Positions 34,934-47,988 of a stretch of DNA of 64,000 bases are shown piece by piece. How positions within the stretch are numbered: the first letter of the stretch is position 1; each line of letters opens with the position of its first letter. Location of the stretch: positions 124,001-188,000 of the forward strand of contig JAULBX010026052.1 of the NCBI GenBank assembly GCA_032358255.1. Direction: 5' to 3'. The notes below the pieces were generated by a model. The model was not told the origin of the DNA. It saw only the letters and a program-made list of their open reading frames with translations, and did no database searches. The DNA is from Heterotrichella gracilis (lineage: Eukaryota; Sar; Xanthophyceae; Tribonematales; Xanthonemataceae). A program made the position numbers and the translations under genes.

Positions 34934-36036
34934 TTACACCTTGCTGGCTCCTTCCAGAGGGGAGGTGCGGGTGGCGTTGGCATTTGCCACTGGCGCTGCT
35001 CCTGCGGGCTGCGCTGGCGCCCCCTTGCGCATGCTGGGCATCCTCAGATTGGCATCGGACCACACAATGGATAGGTCAATGATGATGAGGAGGTCCACGA
35101 TGCATGTCAGCAGAAATCCTGTACAAGCAAAAACAAATAAATAATAAGTAAATAGGTATATAAAACAAATAAACAACCACCCGGACTGCTGGGCTATTGC
35201 AGGTATGGGAGGGGTTGTTGGGGAAGTGGCAGGGCAAGACAGGACCGCCTCAAAGACTGGATTTTCCCTCCCATTCCACTTGTCTTTCCGTGGCTAAAGA
35301 CCAAAGCACCAAGGAAAAAAGGAAGAAGTACATAAAGGCAAATGCGCAGTGCGGATTTAGAAGACACACATGCAAGCCAGCAGACTCAGCACCAGGGTCC
35401 CCCTCCGCACCTGCAAAGGCCACCCCTGTGTCTGTGTGGAGGTCCCCGCTGATGCGCGCGTCCAGCAGCTCCCTGGCTGCGTTGCACTGGATCATGTTGA
35501 GCACCGTCAGCACCGTGAACATGGACAGCAGCAGCTGCTGGTAGGGCCCCACGAGGTCGGACAGGACCACGAAGGCGAAGAGGAGGAGCATGAAGAACTG
35601 GAACCACACCGTCCACCAGGCAAAGCGCAGGTTGGAGGTGTCCACGATGGACTCGGTGGCTGCACGCAGTGGCAAGGGGAGGAGAGTCAGAGGTGGCTGC
35701 CGGCCGGCAGTGGCAAGGGGAAGCGAGTAAAAAAACAGCCCTAAATGAATGAGGCATGCATCGTGCTATGCTTGCACTTGGCAACTGCAACATCATCCTT
35801 GTGCAGCCTTGTGCTGCAACAAGCCCCTCCTACAGCCATTGACAAGGTGCTGCAACGCACAGACACCCCCTGTGCACTAACTGACTGTGACAACAATACC
35901 TACAGGCCAGCCTGCTGCGTTGGGATGCTTTGCACCCAAGTGTGTAGCTTGACGTACCTGCCACTCCCGACAGCGTCAGTATCCAGGCAATTGCCGCACT
36001 GACCAGCAGCACTAGCTTCAACCCACCAGCCCTCAT
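34934..36036 (-). CDS. Small four-TM membrane protein of unknown function
   Basis: Three exons on the minus strand: 35958-36036, 35411-35659, 34934-35118; 170 codons plus TAA, all junctions in phase 1. Four probable membrane segments: residues about 6-26 (LKLVLLVSAAIAWILTLSG), 40-62 (WWTVWFQFFMLLLFAFVVLS), 67-88 (LLLSMFTVLTVLNMIQ) and 110-130 (FLLTCIVDLLIIIDLSIVW). The loop after the third is acidic (ARELLDARISGDLHTDTG); the C-terminal tail is Ala/Pro-rich and cytosolic-looking. The layout resembles MARVEL-type tetraspans, but no signature confirms it. Plasma-membrane or endomembrane location is inference. Confidence 0.78.
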
Positions 36037-38237
36037 TGCAGCTACGTCAATACGGGTACAGGTTGGAGGAAAAAGGGGCTTAATGCACTCTTAGTGCAGT
36101 TAAAGTCAGAGGCTTTTCAAGCCACAAGACTTTCCTACGGGCACACAGTGATGTTAGAACAATTGAAACGACAAGAAGACGGCAGAACACAATGCTTGCA
36201 CACGTTGACACCTGTAGGTGGGCAGGTGCAGGTTAAACCAACAACTGTGCTTGGCGTACGAGGTGGCGACCACGCAACAACGTACGGGGGGCAACGGCAT
36301 GGGGGCAATAGTGAGAACAGCTGTAAAGGCTTGCCAATGGAAGCGCCAACTAAGAAGCGCCAACTGGCCAAGGTTTCGGAAGTACACGTGGAAGTGTTTC
36401 GGAGCAGTGACAAACGTGCATCGTTTCCGAGCGCCCGCCAACCGAGTCCTGGAGAACTATCATGGCGTAGATATACACAAAACAATGGTAGCTAGATGTG
36501 CGTGATGTGGTGTCTTGCAGCGAAAATGTGAGTTGTTTCAGCAGAGCTGCGCATGCATGCACTCCTATGCATGCATGCATCCCGCCTGGCTCCCACCCCG
36601 TATCGCAGCCCCGGTGAAACCCAACAGAAAGCTGACGACAATTCCTAAACTGACCTAACACACGCGCGGTTCCACACTTGGAAAGAAGCAGCCACTTGAG
36701 AACGCCCTTGGCACACGTACCTTTGACACGAAGTTGCCCAATATGATATTGGCGGGAGAGGATGCGGGTGAGGGTAGGTCGAGGCACACGAGGAACACAA
36801 TGCTATTGCTTCGAGACTCAAGTTGAAATGTAACGTTGCCTAGGTGTGCTCTTCCGGTTTATATCTGCGTGTGCAAGGTTCTAGGACCCGCAGCAGCGCA
36901 TGCGTCAGCTAGCCAAGTGCTGCATCATGCTGATTGGATCCGATTCATTTTAACCAATCAGAATCTGATCAGAATCGACCCGAAAATTCTGCCAATTTTG
37001 CAAAAAAAGGGTAGGAACAGTGCCCTTCAGCAAGCCCTCAGCAAAGTCCTTCCTTCCTTCCAGAGGCCATCTCAAGCAGACCACCATCCCCCGGGCAGTG
37101 GCATCAAAGTCCTGTCACAGTGGGCACCAAAGACTGTCTAAGACTATTCACATCAATGCTTCCCGGCAATGCCATGTGCAATGCCATCACCCACCCTCGA
37201 AGGAAAAGAAACCCGCGACGCGCGGTGAGGGGGTACAAGTGGCATTTGCAAGCAATTGCCAGTAGTAATGTACCCCTGTTGGAACCCAAGGGGTATGTTG
37301 CTGCCCCACAACCTGCAACTCTATTGTGGTGAACTGCAAGCACAGCGTGGCCTGATAGGACCAGTTCCTGGTGCCACACGTGTGGCAGCCTTGGGGTCCC
37401 CAGGAGGAAATCCTGTTTCCCCCAGTGCCAACATTGTTCACCCAGGCTGACAGACTGCCATGGCAGGATCTGATCAGCAGTGGGACTGTTTCAGGTGATT
37501 CACACAGCTGCCAGGCCCACGATGACCTGAGGTTTGGCCTAGCTGGGCATGTGTCGCAAGCAGGGCCACCGTCCTATCAGGCGAGGTGTCAAAGCAAGCT
37601 GCTGCGCAACATGTGTGGTTGAACATATACCCATTTCTTTTCAATGATTTACACACTGGCCTGTCAAGAAACAAAAAGAACTTCGATGGTCAATAAAGGG
37701 ACGACCAAGGAGTAATAAATTGCGATGGGATAATTTATGGGATAATTTCCAAACAGACAACTGAGCAAGAAGCTGATGCATGCCAGCCAACAACACAGCG
37801 TAAAACAAGTGCGCATTTCATGACTCATGAGTGTATACAATGCTCCGAGAGCTGCTAGGCGCAAGGATACACCTACCATAATGTTATAACAATGCCCAGT
37901 ACTGCACAACCACCCGGCTATGTGTACATGCTGTTTCAGAGCTCCAATGTGACTTGGGTCCCACAGGCCAGGCACAAGGGCGCCGTAAAAGGCCTCCCTA
38001 ACCCCCCCCGCAACCCCCAACTGGACCACGAGACGCACCTCAGGCACCCAGAATTGCACCAACTGCCGACGCATGACCACACCCCTCATCACGAGGAGCC
38101 AGTGCCCCATGCCCCATATACCGCCAGCATGCTTCCAACCCCCCTGCCGCTCGACATGCTGAATGAGCCCCTGGGATGCTGCCGAGTAGGATCCCAGTGT
38201 GTGAATTTGCCCAGCCAACACTGACCACATCCCCTCA
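36037..38237. other. Intergenic region
   Basis: About 2.2 kb between the start of the four-TM gene and the 3' end of the ALMT-like gene, both on minus. It contains TGCATGCA palindromes (about 36550-36583) and short ORFs (for example 36094-36495 plus, 133 codons) without protein character. No gene supported. Confidence 0.4.
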
Positions 38238-41200
38238 TCACCCAGAGGCTGTGTCATCATCTGATCCAAGCTCATGGACAGGTGCCAGCCCCCCACTTTG
38301 CCCCACTCTGCTCCCACCTCCATTACTGCTAGACATGCTTTGCCCCAAGCCCGTACTAGTGAACTGCAGTCCTGGGGATGCCCCCGAGAAGGATCCCGGA
38401 GATGCAATTCCAGTGTATTGGTACCCCAGGGATGGCGTCCCAGCAGAGTACGACCCCGGGGATCCCGAAAGCGACGCGTGGGGATCCAGGCTGTGCACTC
38501 GGAATCCCCCATCATCCACCACCTCTTGGAGGGCGTCTTGGAAGGGGTTGTCCCCCGCGCTGGGGGGCAGGTAGAAGGAGCGCTGGCGCGCCATGGACCC
38601 TAGGGTCAGCGGGCGCCGCATGGGGTTCCCTGCAGGAAGGTGGGGGAATGAGGAGGCATGTGCGTTTCAGCTTTGATGCCGCCAACCATGTCTGGGTATG
38701 CCTTGCTCCAGTTGAAAGGTCTTTTAAACATTTTATTCACGGGGGTTGCATACATGAATTTGGGAGGCACCAGGGTAAGGCGTGTAGCGCATGGCGAGGG
38801 AGTGCAAGGGGGATAATGGCCAAAAATGTGAGGAAATGGGGTAGAGTTTCCAACTAAACGACCTGGGTAGGTCATGCCATGCGGAGAACGAACGGATATA
38901 TCGCGATATATTGCAAAGGGGTGGGCAGATAGAGCATCACAGACAAATTGGCCAGAGGGAAAGACATGCATGCACACCACATGCCCCCCTCCCCTGCTCC
39001 CCATCACCTCCTCACCTGCACTGGCTACGCTGCCGAGCCCCCCAGTTCCCGAGTCCCCACCCAGCCCCGCCCCATCCCAAGGATCATCCCCAATGATGTC
39101 GCCATCTGCGTTTCCCGACCCGCTGCGGAACATGATGCGCGATATGGTAGGCCACAGCCTGCCACCTGGCGGCCGCTGGGGGAGGTCGCCTATGCTGGAT
39201 TGGGTGGTCAGCGAGCTGAAGGAGGCCTGCGGAGAGTTTAGGGCTTTCGGTTAGGGTCAAGGGTTTGTGTTTAGGGTTTGGGGTGGGGGGGGTCGCCTAT
39301 GCTGGACTGGGTGGTCAGGGAGCTGAAGGAGGCCTGCGGGGATTTAGGGTTTTGGGTTAGGGCTTTGGTAAGAGTTACGGGTTTAGGGTGCCCATGCTGG
39401 ATTGGGTGGTCAGGGAGCTGAAGGAGGCCTGCAGGGGGTTTAGGGTTTTAGGTTATGGCTTAGGTTAAGAGTTTAGGGTTCAGGGTAAACGGGAAATCGC
39501 CTATGGATTGGAGGATGGACTGGGTTGTGAGGGAGCTGAAGGAGTTCTGCAAGTCCCCCACTGCAATCCCACTCACCTCCACGACACTCCGCATTGACAC
39601 GATGGGTATCCTGCTGACCGCAGTGGATGCCACATGCAGCTGTAGACAGACATGACTGCCTCCCTGGGTAGCCAGCCCAACGTTTCAGCTAGCACAGAGT
39701 CTTGACTAGGGCTTCACCTAGCGCAAGGTTTCAGCTAGCCCAAGATTTCAGCTGCCACTCACCTCCACGACACTCCTCATTGACATAATGGGTATCCTGC
39801 TAACCGCCGTTGATGGCCACATGCAGCTGTAGGCAGACATCACCGCAGCCAGCCTTAGGCCTTCCTCCCCTGCAGCCTTGAACATGGTTTCCTCCACCTT
39901 GGTCTGGGCAGCGGGGTCGTGGCTGTGGAACACTTGCACCACCGCGTGGAAGATGAGGCTGACCTGTGAGAGGGGAAGAGGGGGGGCTCTCTGAGGTGGG
40001 CATCCTTCCGCAAGCATGCGCATGCAACACCAACCCACACTAGAGATGATGATTGTATCACGTATTGTGATGAAGGCAAGGCACATTATCGACAGATGTT
40101 GCATACGATGTAGGGCTTAAGCAGTACATTGTGTATACAGTCCACACACATCCCTTTAGCTTTTTCTTTAAATTTTGAGAATAGGGTTTATGGGTTTGGG
40201 GTTTGGGGATAGGGTTTATGGGTCTAGACTTTGTACCGTGTAGAAGGATGTGCACACAGTTGACAGCAGCACCGTGGCCAGCATGACGTCGCAGTCAGGG
40301 GTGTCGGGGGGCATGGCCTCCAGGCTGGCACCCTCCACTAGGGCTTTCACCTGGTCACGCAGCTCGCACCACATGTCCAAAGCCCTGCGCAAGGGTATGT
40401 GGTTGAGTTGGTTTGCTTAGTGCGTTACAGCTTCGAAAACCAGAGAGCCATTTGCACAGCATTCTCAGATGCATTTGAACCTGAGAATGGTTGCTTGCCA
40501 AGGCCTGTCATTCACTTTACTCAGAATCACCCACTCATCCACATCGTCCGTACACCATGCAGGTAGCCCTAAATCACCCACATCCCCAGGTACCCCCTCT
40601 TTCTCCCGCCTCCCCACCCACCTGTCCACCGAAAGCGTCCTGCGCGCCACGTGGCTCAGCGCGTACAGCACCCTGTGCAGCGCATATCCCACGCCGCTCA
40701 GTTGGCTCGAGTAGGTGCGGGTGACTGCCGTTTGGGGCTCGTTGGATGCGTCCAGCACATACACCAGCAGCATGTAGATGTTGAGCAGGCGCCTGCGGTG
40801 GGACAGGTAGGGTGTTGGGACAAGGGAGAGGGTTTGTAGGTTGGATTAGGGTTTTGTGTGTGTCAACGTATTACATGCTACTGTGCCATTGTGCAACTGT
40901 GCTGAGAACATTGATTTCACAGCAAATTTCCAAAGCCTAGTGTTCCACCAACAGACTGCCCACCTCGCATTACAGCTCCCGCCCTCAACGGTTAGTTTAT
41001 GAAGGACTAAAGCATCCGTTATACATGTTCGCATAGAGAGTATTATGAAATCACCTCACCCCGCTCCCAACACCATTCACCCTCACACCCCCCACTCCAC
41101 CCCCCTCCACCCCCACCCCCACGCAAACCCCACCCCCCACCTGCACAGCTGCGTCATCTTGGGCGCGTCCCGCGTGGCAAAGCTGCTGCGCATGAAGTAC

Positions 41201-44200
41201 ACGTGGTACTCCTGGGCAGCCACAGCATTCAGGTCGTGCATCTTGCCGATCGCCTGCGCCACCACCATGCCCGTGCGCCACACCAGGTAGTAGTCGGTGG
41301 ATATGACGCCCATGTTGTAGCGCAGGGCCTTCTTGCGCAGCTCGCGCTGCAGCTGGGGGGTGGCGTCCGTGAAGTAGGTGAGGCAGGTCTCCGCCATCAG
41401 CCCTGCGGGAGTTAGGGCTTAGGGTTTAGGTGAGGCAGGTCTCGGCCATGAGGCCTGCGGGATGGGGGGAGCAGGAGGCTAGCTGATAACCAGGGCATTC
41501 ATTTGGGGATATTTGTGTATTTTTTACCCTGCAGGAGGGAAGAGCAAGAGGTTAGCTGACAACCTTGGGTGAATCGTTTGGGGATGTGCTGGTGTAAGTG
41601 TGCAACCTCCTTCTGTTCCATGGGCAAGCTGCTTGCAGCATGGTGCAGGATTGTCAAGCCCCAGCTCTCACTTTCTGCACAGGCATAAATGGTCCACCCC
41701 TGCCGGGCGTTAGGGTTTGCAAAAGATCTCTGTCAAGGCTTCCAGGGTTCCCAGCACTCACCCAGTTTCTGCAGGGTCATCGCCATCCCCTGCCGTATCT
41801 GCCCCCCCGCAGTCACGGGAAAAATGAGCCATGTGGTCAGCAGCACCAGCGCCACCCCAATGGAGACGGCCGCCAGGCGCCACAACCCTGCCTTAGGGTC
41901 TGCCTTGGCGTTGTCGTACCCCCCTACCACCAAAACGGGGATGACCAGCTCAATCACCACCCACATGTCCTCAAACTGGTCCCAGCGCAGGGATGAGGCC
42001 ATGAGGGCAAATCCGGAGAGGCCCATGAAAACCACCGCGGCGATGGGCTGCGAGGGCACAGGGCTGTTTGAAGGGTTTTGTAGGGTTTAGGGGTGGGCGT
42101 TCAAAGATTTGGGGTTGTGCACACCACCGCCTGCAGGGATGAAGCCACAAGGTTGAAGGACCCTGCTGAAAGGTGGTGTGCAGGGAAACTGGTTGCTGCT
42201 GTACAGGTGGCCAACAGGCTTCCATGCTTTCTTTCACTTTTTCAGAGACTGACATTGCTGGGGTGGATGTCTTTGTGATGATCCATGTTGGCTAATATAC
42301 AAAACCGACCCAACACGTGTCAACCCCAGCAAACTGCAAGGCTGTACTGTTAAAACCTGCTCCGCCACGCGGGCAAGGAGGGCCGTGCCTTACTCGGCCT
42401 GGGATGCCAACAATCCCCATATCTACACGGGGATCGACACAGGGACCTAAACAAATTCCCCAAGATTATTTCTAGCTTATTGCTGTGCCGTAGCCTTTCA
42501 GGCTAGCGGCCGCCGGTACCCCGCCGTCCGCTCGCCTTGTAAGGCACGCCAAAAGGAACGTGTCCTACTGAGCCGCCGCCCTCCCCCCCCCCCCCCGTCT
42601 CACCTTTCTGTATGTATCCCCCGTGGTGTTTGCATCAATGACCTCCATGAGCACCAGCATAGCCACCGCCCAGGCACCACCAACCACAAGCCCAATCACC
42701 TGCACAGAAAGGCACACCATACGGTAATGAATTATCCCACACAATAAGCTTCATATATTGAGAACTATTCTTATAAGACATGTTTGTTACTTATTTGTGG
42801 CGCTGCGACATGCTGACCCTGGAGTGCATTTGCATTTGTTTTTAATCATTATTACAAAAAATATAAGTTACAAAAATCTATATGTCACCATCAAGTCACT
42901 GGCTGCAGCATCATGGTGGCAGTGCGGTTTGTCCACATGAGGTGCTGGTCAAGGCTATGTGGGCAGTGTCAGCGCACAATCATCCGCCTCCCCCCCTTCC
43001 TCCTCGCCACCACCACCTCCATAGCCACCACCCCACCGACCACACGCCCCCCTCCCCACCCCCCACCTGCAGCAGCGAGCGCTTGACAATGGACCCCGCC
43101 CCCGGCTGCGTGATCATGATGACTGTGAAAGTGGTCCACACGGGGTACTTCTCAAGGCTCACGTAGGATGAGTCGTTCACCTGGAGCACGCAGCACACTA
43201 GCACAGCCACAGTCATCTGCGTAGGGGGGAAGGGGGGGTGTTAGTGGGGGCGGTGGGGGGTGGGCAAGCGGGGTAATTGTTTTGTGGGGTTTGTGCGTTG
43301 GGAGAAGGCGTGCAGAAAGGGAGGGGAGGGGAGGGGAAGCTAGAAAGGGTGGTGTGGGGGCATGGGTTTAACCCTCATATGTGGTGCACTTAATTTCCTG
43401 TGGATTCAGCAAATCCCGATGTGGTCATATGCATGCCTGTGTGCGGCCTATCACTGTGGTACTACGATATTGCAAATTTCACATTCCGTCAGGGATTTAC
43501 TAGAGTTCCACCAGGGTTTTGTCGTGGTATTGATAGGGTTCGATCAGGGTTTTTCTGCACCTGCAGGCCCATGGAGATGGTGTCTTGTGTGTATCCTGTC
43601 TTTTCCTCAAACCACTCCATCCCCCGCTGCATCCAGTGGCTGTCGTGGATACCAAACCGCTTCCCCTGGTCCACCTGCAGGTTGGAAAACCCTAGTCAAA
43701 CCCTAGTCAAACCCTATGGATCCTAGTTAATCCAGGTCCCCTGCTCGCCAGTAGATCTCGCATTCAAAAATGGTACGAACAATGCCAAGAACAAGCTGAG
43801 CAGTGCAAGCTTAAGCAATGCTGGCTGTACTCCTGAAATGCATGCCATGTCCTGACTGACAGTTACAACCTCAGTCCCACCACAACTCGGAAAGTGCAAA
43901 GCTAGTCTAAAGTGGGTTACTATTACTACTCACACAATATCATACTTCACTCCATGATTAACCACCCTACCTGCTTGTGCTTCTTGCCCACCAGCTTCCT
44001 CAGCAGCTTCTGCACCTTGGAAGACTTTTTCTTCTTGGCCCCCTTGGAAAGCTTTCGTGGCTCCCCGGGAGGTGGCTCAGGGGGTGAAATGTGCACATCT
44101 GAAGGGGGAGCGCATGCTGCGCTGCCATTGGCTGCCGGTCCATTGGTGGCTGGGATTGAACCTGGGACCTCTGCAGGGACTGAGATTGAACCTGGGACCT

Positions 44201-47200
44201 CCATGAGGATTGAATTTGGGGCCTCCGTCCTGTCCCCAGCCAGGGTTGAGAAAGGAGACGGGGGCGGGATGCGCGCTCCATCTGCATCGGCAGAACTGAC
44301 CCCACCGCTGACGTGGCTGTCGGGTGAGTGGGCGAGGGCACCCGAGGAGGCCCGTGATTGGCCCTCGGCATCTGCCCCCACAGTGGGTGACAACCCCTCC
44401 CCTGCATCACCTTCAACACCACCCCTGCTCTCACCCACACCCACACCCACACCCACACCATCAGCCTCGGCCTCACCCCCATCCCCACCCTTGTCCCCAC
44501 CATCGCCCCCCCGCCCCGCATCCCCAACGTCCACCTTCACATCCCCAGACTCCCCATCTCCCCCCTTAGCCCCAGGGGCAAACATCTGGTGCAGGTACCC
44601 GTCCAATTCGTGTCGAATGCGGTGCATTTGGCGGGCCCCCAGCTGCGCATTGCCCAGCTGGCGCAACCTGGAGCAATCCGAGCCCAGGAAGTGGGTTTGT
44701 GCCTTGAGCACATCCTCCATTGGCTGCTTCTTGGTGGCCTCCGGTACAACTTGGTACATGCGGCGGGTCTGGGAGGGGGAGGGGGTGAGAGGCTTAGTAG
44801 AGATAGGAGGGGTGGAGGTGGGGGGCCGGACTGGTTAGATGGAAGAGGTGTTTGCGTGCGTGCTTGAGGGTCAATTTGATAGGAGGTTGTGGCACGCACC
44901 AGGTTAATTGTGACAACAGCCATCAATATGAGCAAATCCCGCGCTAGCTGATCCCCGGGACCAGTGTTTGCGCCATGTTGGTTCAGGGGGTAGGGTTCAT
45001 GGCACCGCCACGCCATGCCGCTCCAAGGATGTAGGGTTTGTGGCATTGCCATGCCATGCCATTCTATGCCAGGGGTTTAGGGGTTTACAGGTTTAGGGTG
45101 TTAGGGTTTGCGGCACGCACCAGGTTGTTTGTGACCAGCGTCATAGAAATGAGCATGTCCAGCGCCAGCTGGTCCCCGGGACTGGCTCCCGTCCCCGCAC
45201 ATGCACTTGCCTCCACCAGCACCGCCATGCCCTGCTCAAGGCTGGACATGTACTCCAATGCCCTGCAAAAATGGTCAACGTGGCGGAGGTGAGAATTTGT
45301 GCAGTACTTTAATTAAAACAACAGTGAATAACAGAATGATTGATGAACAGTGCCAACAATACCAAAAGAAAAATATTTTGTTTAATTTTGTTAGTCGCAA
45401 GCCCCCCTTGCATCATCACTATGCACCCCGGCCCTCCTTGTCCGTCTATTTACATAGTGACATGACTTCCAATAGTACTGCCCACCTGCTGAACTCGAAT
45501 GCCCCCTCCACATAGTAACTGAGCGCGTACAGGCAGGCGTGCAGGCGCGTCCCCTTCACCACCGCTCGCCATGGCTGCAGCGCCCCCACCGACAGCTGCC
45601 CGGTCTGAATGGGGTACACCATTGAGGACAGGGAGTTCATGATGCCCCAGCACAGCTGATTCACCTTGTTGGCGCTCCTGCACAAGGGGGGAGGTGGGTG
45701 TGGGTGGGTGGGGGGAGGAGGGTGTGTTGCTAGGGGCTGCACAGGCAATGGTCCCATATAATGAAGGGGGGCTTCTTGTTATGGCCAGGACAGCATGCTT
45801 ACATTGTTTGCAGTCTTTCCGCTTGCGATGTGCTGCAGTTGAGTGGCAGCATGTGTCGCTTGAAGGCAGGTTTGGCAATTTTGACCCTTAGGGTGTTTCC
45901 AGCGCCCGCCTACCTGGAGTTGAATGCGTGTGTTCGCCGGTACACATCCACCTCTGTCTTTGTGTGCTTCACCATCAGCCGGCAGCGCTCAATGCTGTCC
46001 AGCACCGAGTGCATGTGTGTGTGGAACTTGTTGATTGCATCCTCCAGGCCATCGTCAATGCCGTTCCACTGCGAATCGGTGCCGGTCACACCCTGCAGCC
46101 ATGAAAATAGCACCCGTTATATATAAGGAACATCCTGATTGCATGGCCACACCTTAATTGCATCTGATGACACTGATCACATGCACCCAAATCGCCCACA
46201 CCCATATCGATCGCATGGCTCTCATGATCACATGCACCCTGCCCCACCACATGCACCCCGTCCCACCCCCACCCACCTCCAGCTTCCCCTGCGCATCCGC
46301 CGGCAGGTGCAAAATGTGCGCCAGGATCTGGCTGCTATCCCCCATCTCCCGGATCTGCTGCGCAATCAGGCGCGTGGCCTGCCACCCACACGACACCGGG
46401 AACACCAGCCACGTGCACAGGAAGGCCACCACGATGGAGACGCTCACGATGGCCCACCAGTGCAGCATGCTCTCCGTGGCGATGGTGACCTCGTCGGTGC
46501 GGCTGGTGTTGAATGCGATGACTGCCGTGCTGACGGTGGCGATTGAAAAGCCCAGCTCGTATCGCCGAAAGCGGTAGCGGTTGATTGTGAGGACGAACAC
46601 GAAGAGGGAGAGGTAGAAGGAGAGGAGGGCGCCCTGCGGAAGGGTTTTGGGGTAGGGTTTAGGGTTTAGTGATTGCAGCGCTAGAGTTTAGTGAGCGCAG
46701 AGGTCAAGAGGGAGGGGTAGTGGGATTGGAGTGCGCCATGCATCATCGTTTGGGGACTTGCAGCGGGGATTGACAGTGAGCAACAGTAACCAAGAATTAC
46801 ACTCAGCTGTCCCATGCCACAGACACGCCTGTATGCATCCTCATAAACCTTAAACCCCAAATGCTGAACCCAAAACCCTCCTGCCACCCACGCACGCACC
46901 TGAGACACCGTCACGTTCGTCTCAAAGCCAGTGGACGCATACACCAGCCACGACACCACCCACCCCAGCGCACCGCCCACCACCAGCCCAGCCAGGCGCA
47001 GCGCCAGGTCAGCAAACGCAATCCCCAGGCGCTGCTGCATCACCGCGGGGACCAGCGCCACCCCGTAGGCAGGCACGATGCTGGCGGGTGTGAAGGCCAT
47101 GGCGTCCCACACGCTGGGTATTGCAAACAGGGCCACCAGGAGGGCCCAGGCCAAGGCGAGCTGCAAGGGGGATATGGGTTCAGAGTGTAGGATTTAGGGT

Positions 47201-47988
47201 TTACATGGTTGCAGAGGCATAGTCGTAGGGTCGTTGCATGATTGCTGCAGCAGAGCACAAACTTGGTGGTGGGTTGGTGGGTCCGATGCTGGAGGGCGGG
47301 AACGACGTTGCATGCGACAGGTTGAGGTCTGCTGTGCTCCAGGAGGAGTTGATTTAGATTCTAGGATCGCGATCTAGGGTTAAGGAGATGCGGTTTAAGG
47401 CCTGCTGTGCTCCTTCTTAGCTGCACACTGCCGATCCCGCTGTACTGCTTGGACGCATGCCCTGCTTGAACGCATGTAAATAAAGGGTACCGCCACACCT
47501 GGCTCGCTAAAGTACCGTTAGGATAGCGATAACCCTAGGGTACCGCTAGGGTATTGCTAGGGCACTGCCACACTATCCCCACCTGGCACCACGCCCGCAG
47601 GTGCTGCACCTGATACCCTATCTTGCTGCATAGCGCTACGGTACTGCTAGGGTACTGCTAGGGTATTTCATGGTACTGCTAGGGTACCGCCATACTATCC
47701 CCACCTTGCACCCTGCCCGCAGGTGCTGCTCCTGGAACCCCATCTTGTGCTAGGGTACTGCTAGGGTATCGCTAGGGTGTCGCTAGGGTACCGCCACGCT
47801 ATCCTCACCTGGCAACCTGCTCGCAGGTGTTGCTCCTGGAACCCCAACCTGCTGCATAGCGCTGCTGCCTTGGTCTGCCACCAGGGCCTGTGGTTGAGGG
47901 TGGGCTCGGGGAAGGGGAGGGACTCGCCAAGGTCAACGCCCCCGCCTTCCCCTGGCTTGGCCCCATCCCCCACTTCAGGTGGTTCCAT
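38238..47988 (-). CDS. Double-module ALMT/FUSC-like membrane transporter
   Basis: Seventeen exons on minus: 47809-47988, 46900-47160, 46277-46633, 45914-46092, 45486-45677, 45121-45262, 43971-44768, 43561-43674, 43067-43216, 42604-42699, 41762-42047, 41141-41402, 40622-40792, 40237-40384, 39763-39963, 39016-39226, 38238-38629; 1379 codons plus TGA. Two homologous modules are fused. Module 1 (about 60-437) and module 2 (about 704-1179) each have a block of membrane helices ending in a matching sequence (CTWLVFPVSCGWQATRL; LTTWLIFPVTAGGQIRQ), typical of ALMT/fusaric-acid-resistance-like proteins, then a long helical cytosolic part. Between them lies an acidic, Gly/Ala/Pro-rich linker with a KKKKSSKVQKLLRKLVGKKH end. 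The tail is Ser/Gly/Pro-rich. Anion/malate transport is a family-based guess. The first exon is plausible but extra upstream exons cannot be excluded. Confidence 0.88.
39287..39560 (-). repeat. Three intronic copies of ALMT-like exon 16 head
   Basis: The acceptor and start of exon 16 (39182-39250) recur at about 39287-39350, 39391-39440 and 39510-39552, joined by TTTAGGG-rich spacers. The copy nearest the exon is the one that keeps frame with exon 16. Confidence 0.88.
39569..39650 (-). repeat. Intronic copy of ALMT-like exon 15 tail
   Basis: About 80 bp match the last part of exon 15 and its donor (39753-39850) with scattered mismatches. Confidence 0.85.
41428..41466 (-). repeat. Intronic copy of ALMT-like exon 12 head
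   Basis: About 38 bp repeat the acceptor and start of exon 12 (41374-41412), separated by AGGGCTTAGGGTTTAGG. Confidence 0.82.
42300..42600. repeat. Possible tRNA-derived SINE-like insertion and poly-C tract in ALMT-like intron 10
   Basis: On the minus strand, TGGCGGAGCAGG near 42352-42364 fits a pol III A box (TRGCNNAGNNGG); a weak B-box-like GGGGTTGACACG lies about 35 bp downstream. No acceptor stem closes, so it is not a tRNA gene. A run of C ends near 42597. The composition differs from the neighbouring introns. Confidence 0.25.
44891..44970 (-). repeat. Intronic copy of ALMT-like exon 6 tail
   Basis: About 75 bp match the end of exon 6 with its donor (45108-45190). The region between (44985-45105) has TAGGGTT and TTTAGGG motifs. 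Confidence 0.85.
47500..47745 (-). repeat. Copies of ALMT-like exon 1 tail with TAGGGTAC array
   Basis: The end of exon 1 plus donor (47791-47860) recurs at 47690-47745 and 47569-47620 as a unit of about 110-120 bp. Each unit also carries several GCTAGGGTAC microrepeats. Confidence 0.85.

Noticed and set aside
42300-42400. tRNA gene
   Set aside because: A-box match only; no acceptor or anticodon stem can be folded.
43674-43971. Reading the ALMT-like region as two separate tandem genes
   Set aside because: The frame of the linker exon runs to a good donor at 43971 and joins in phase 0 to the next exon; the in-frame stop beyond it lies in the intron. One gene is the simpler model, though only cDNA can settle it.
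43947-44759. 270-codon acidic minus ORF as its own gene
   Set aside because: It is exon 7 (linker) of the ALMT-like gene; no start context or independent motif.
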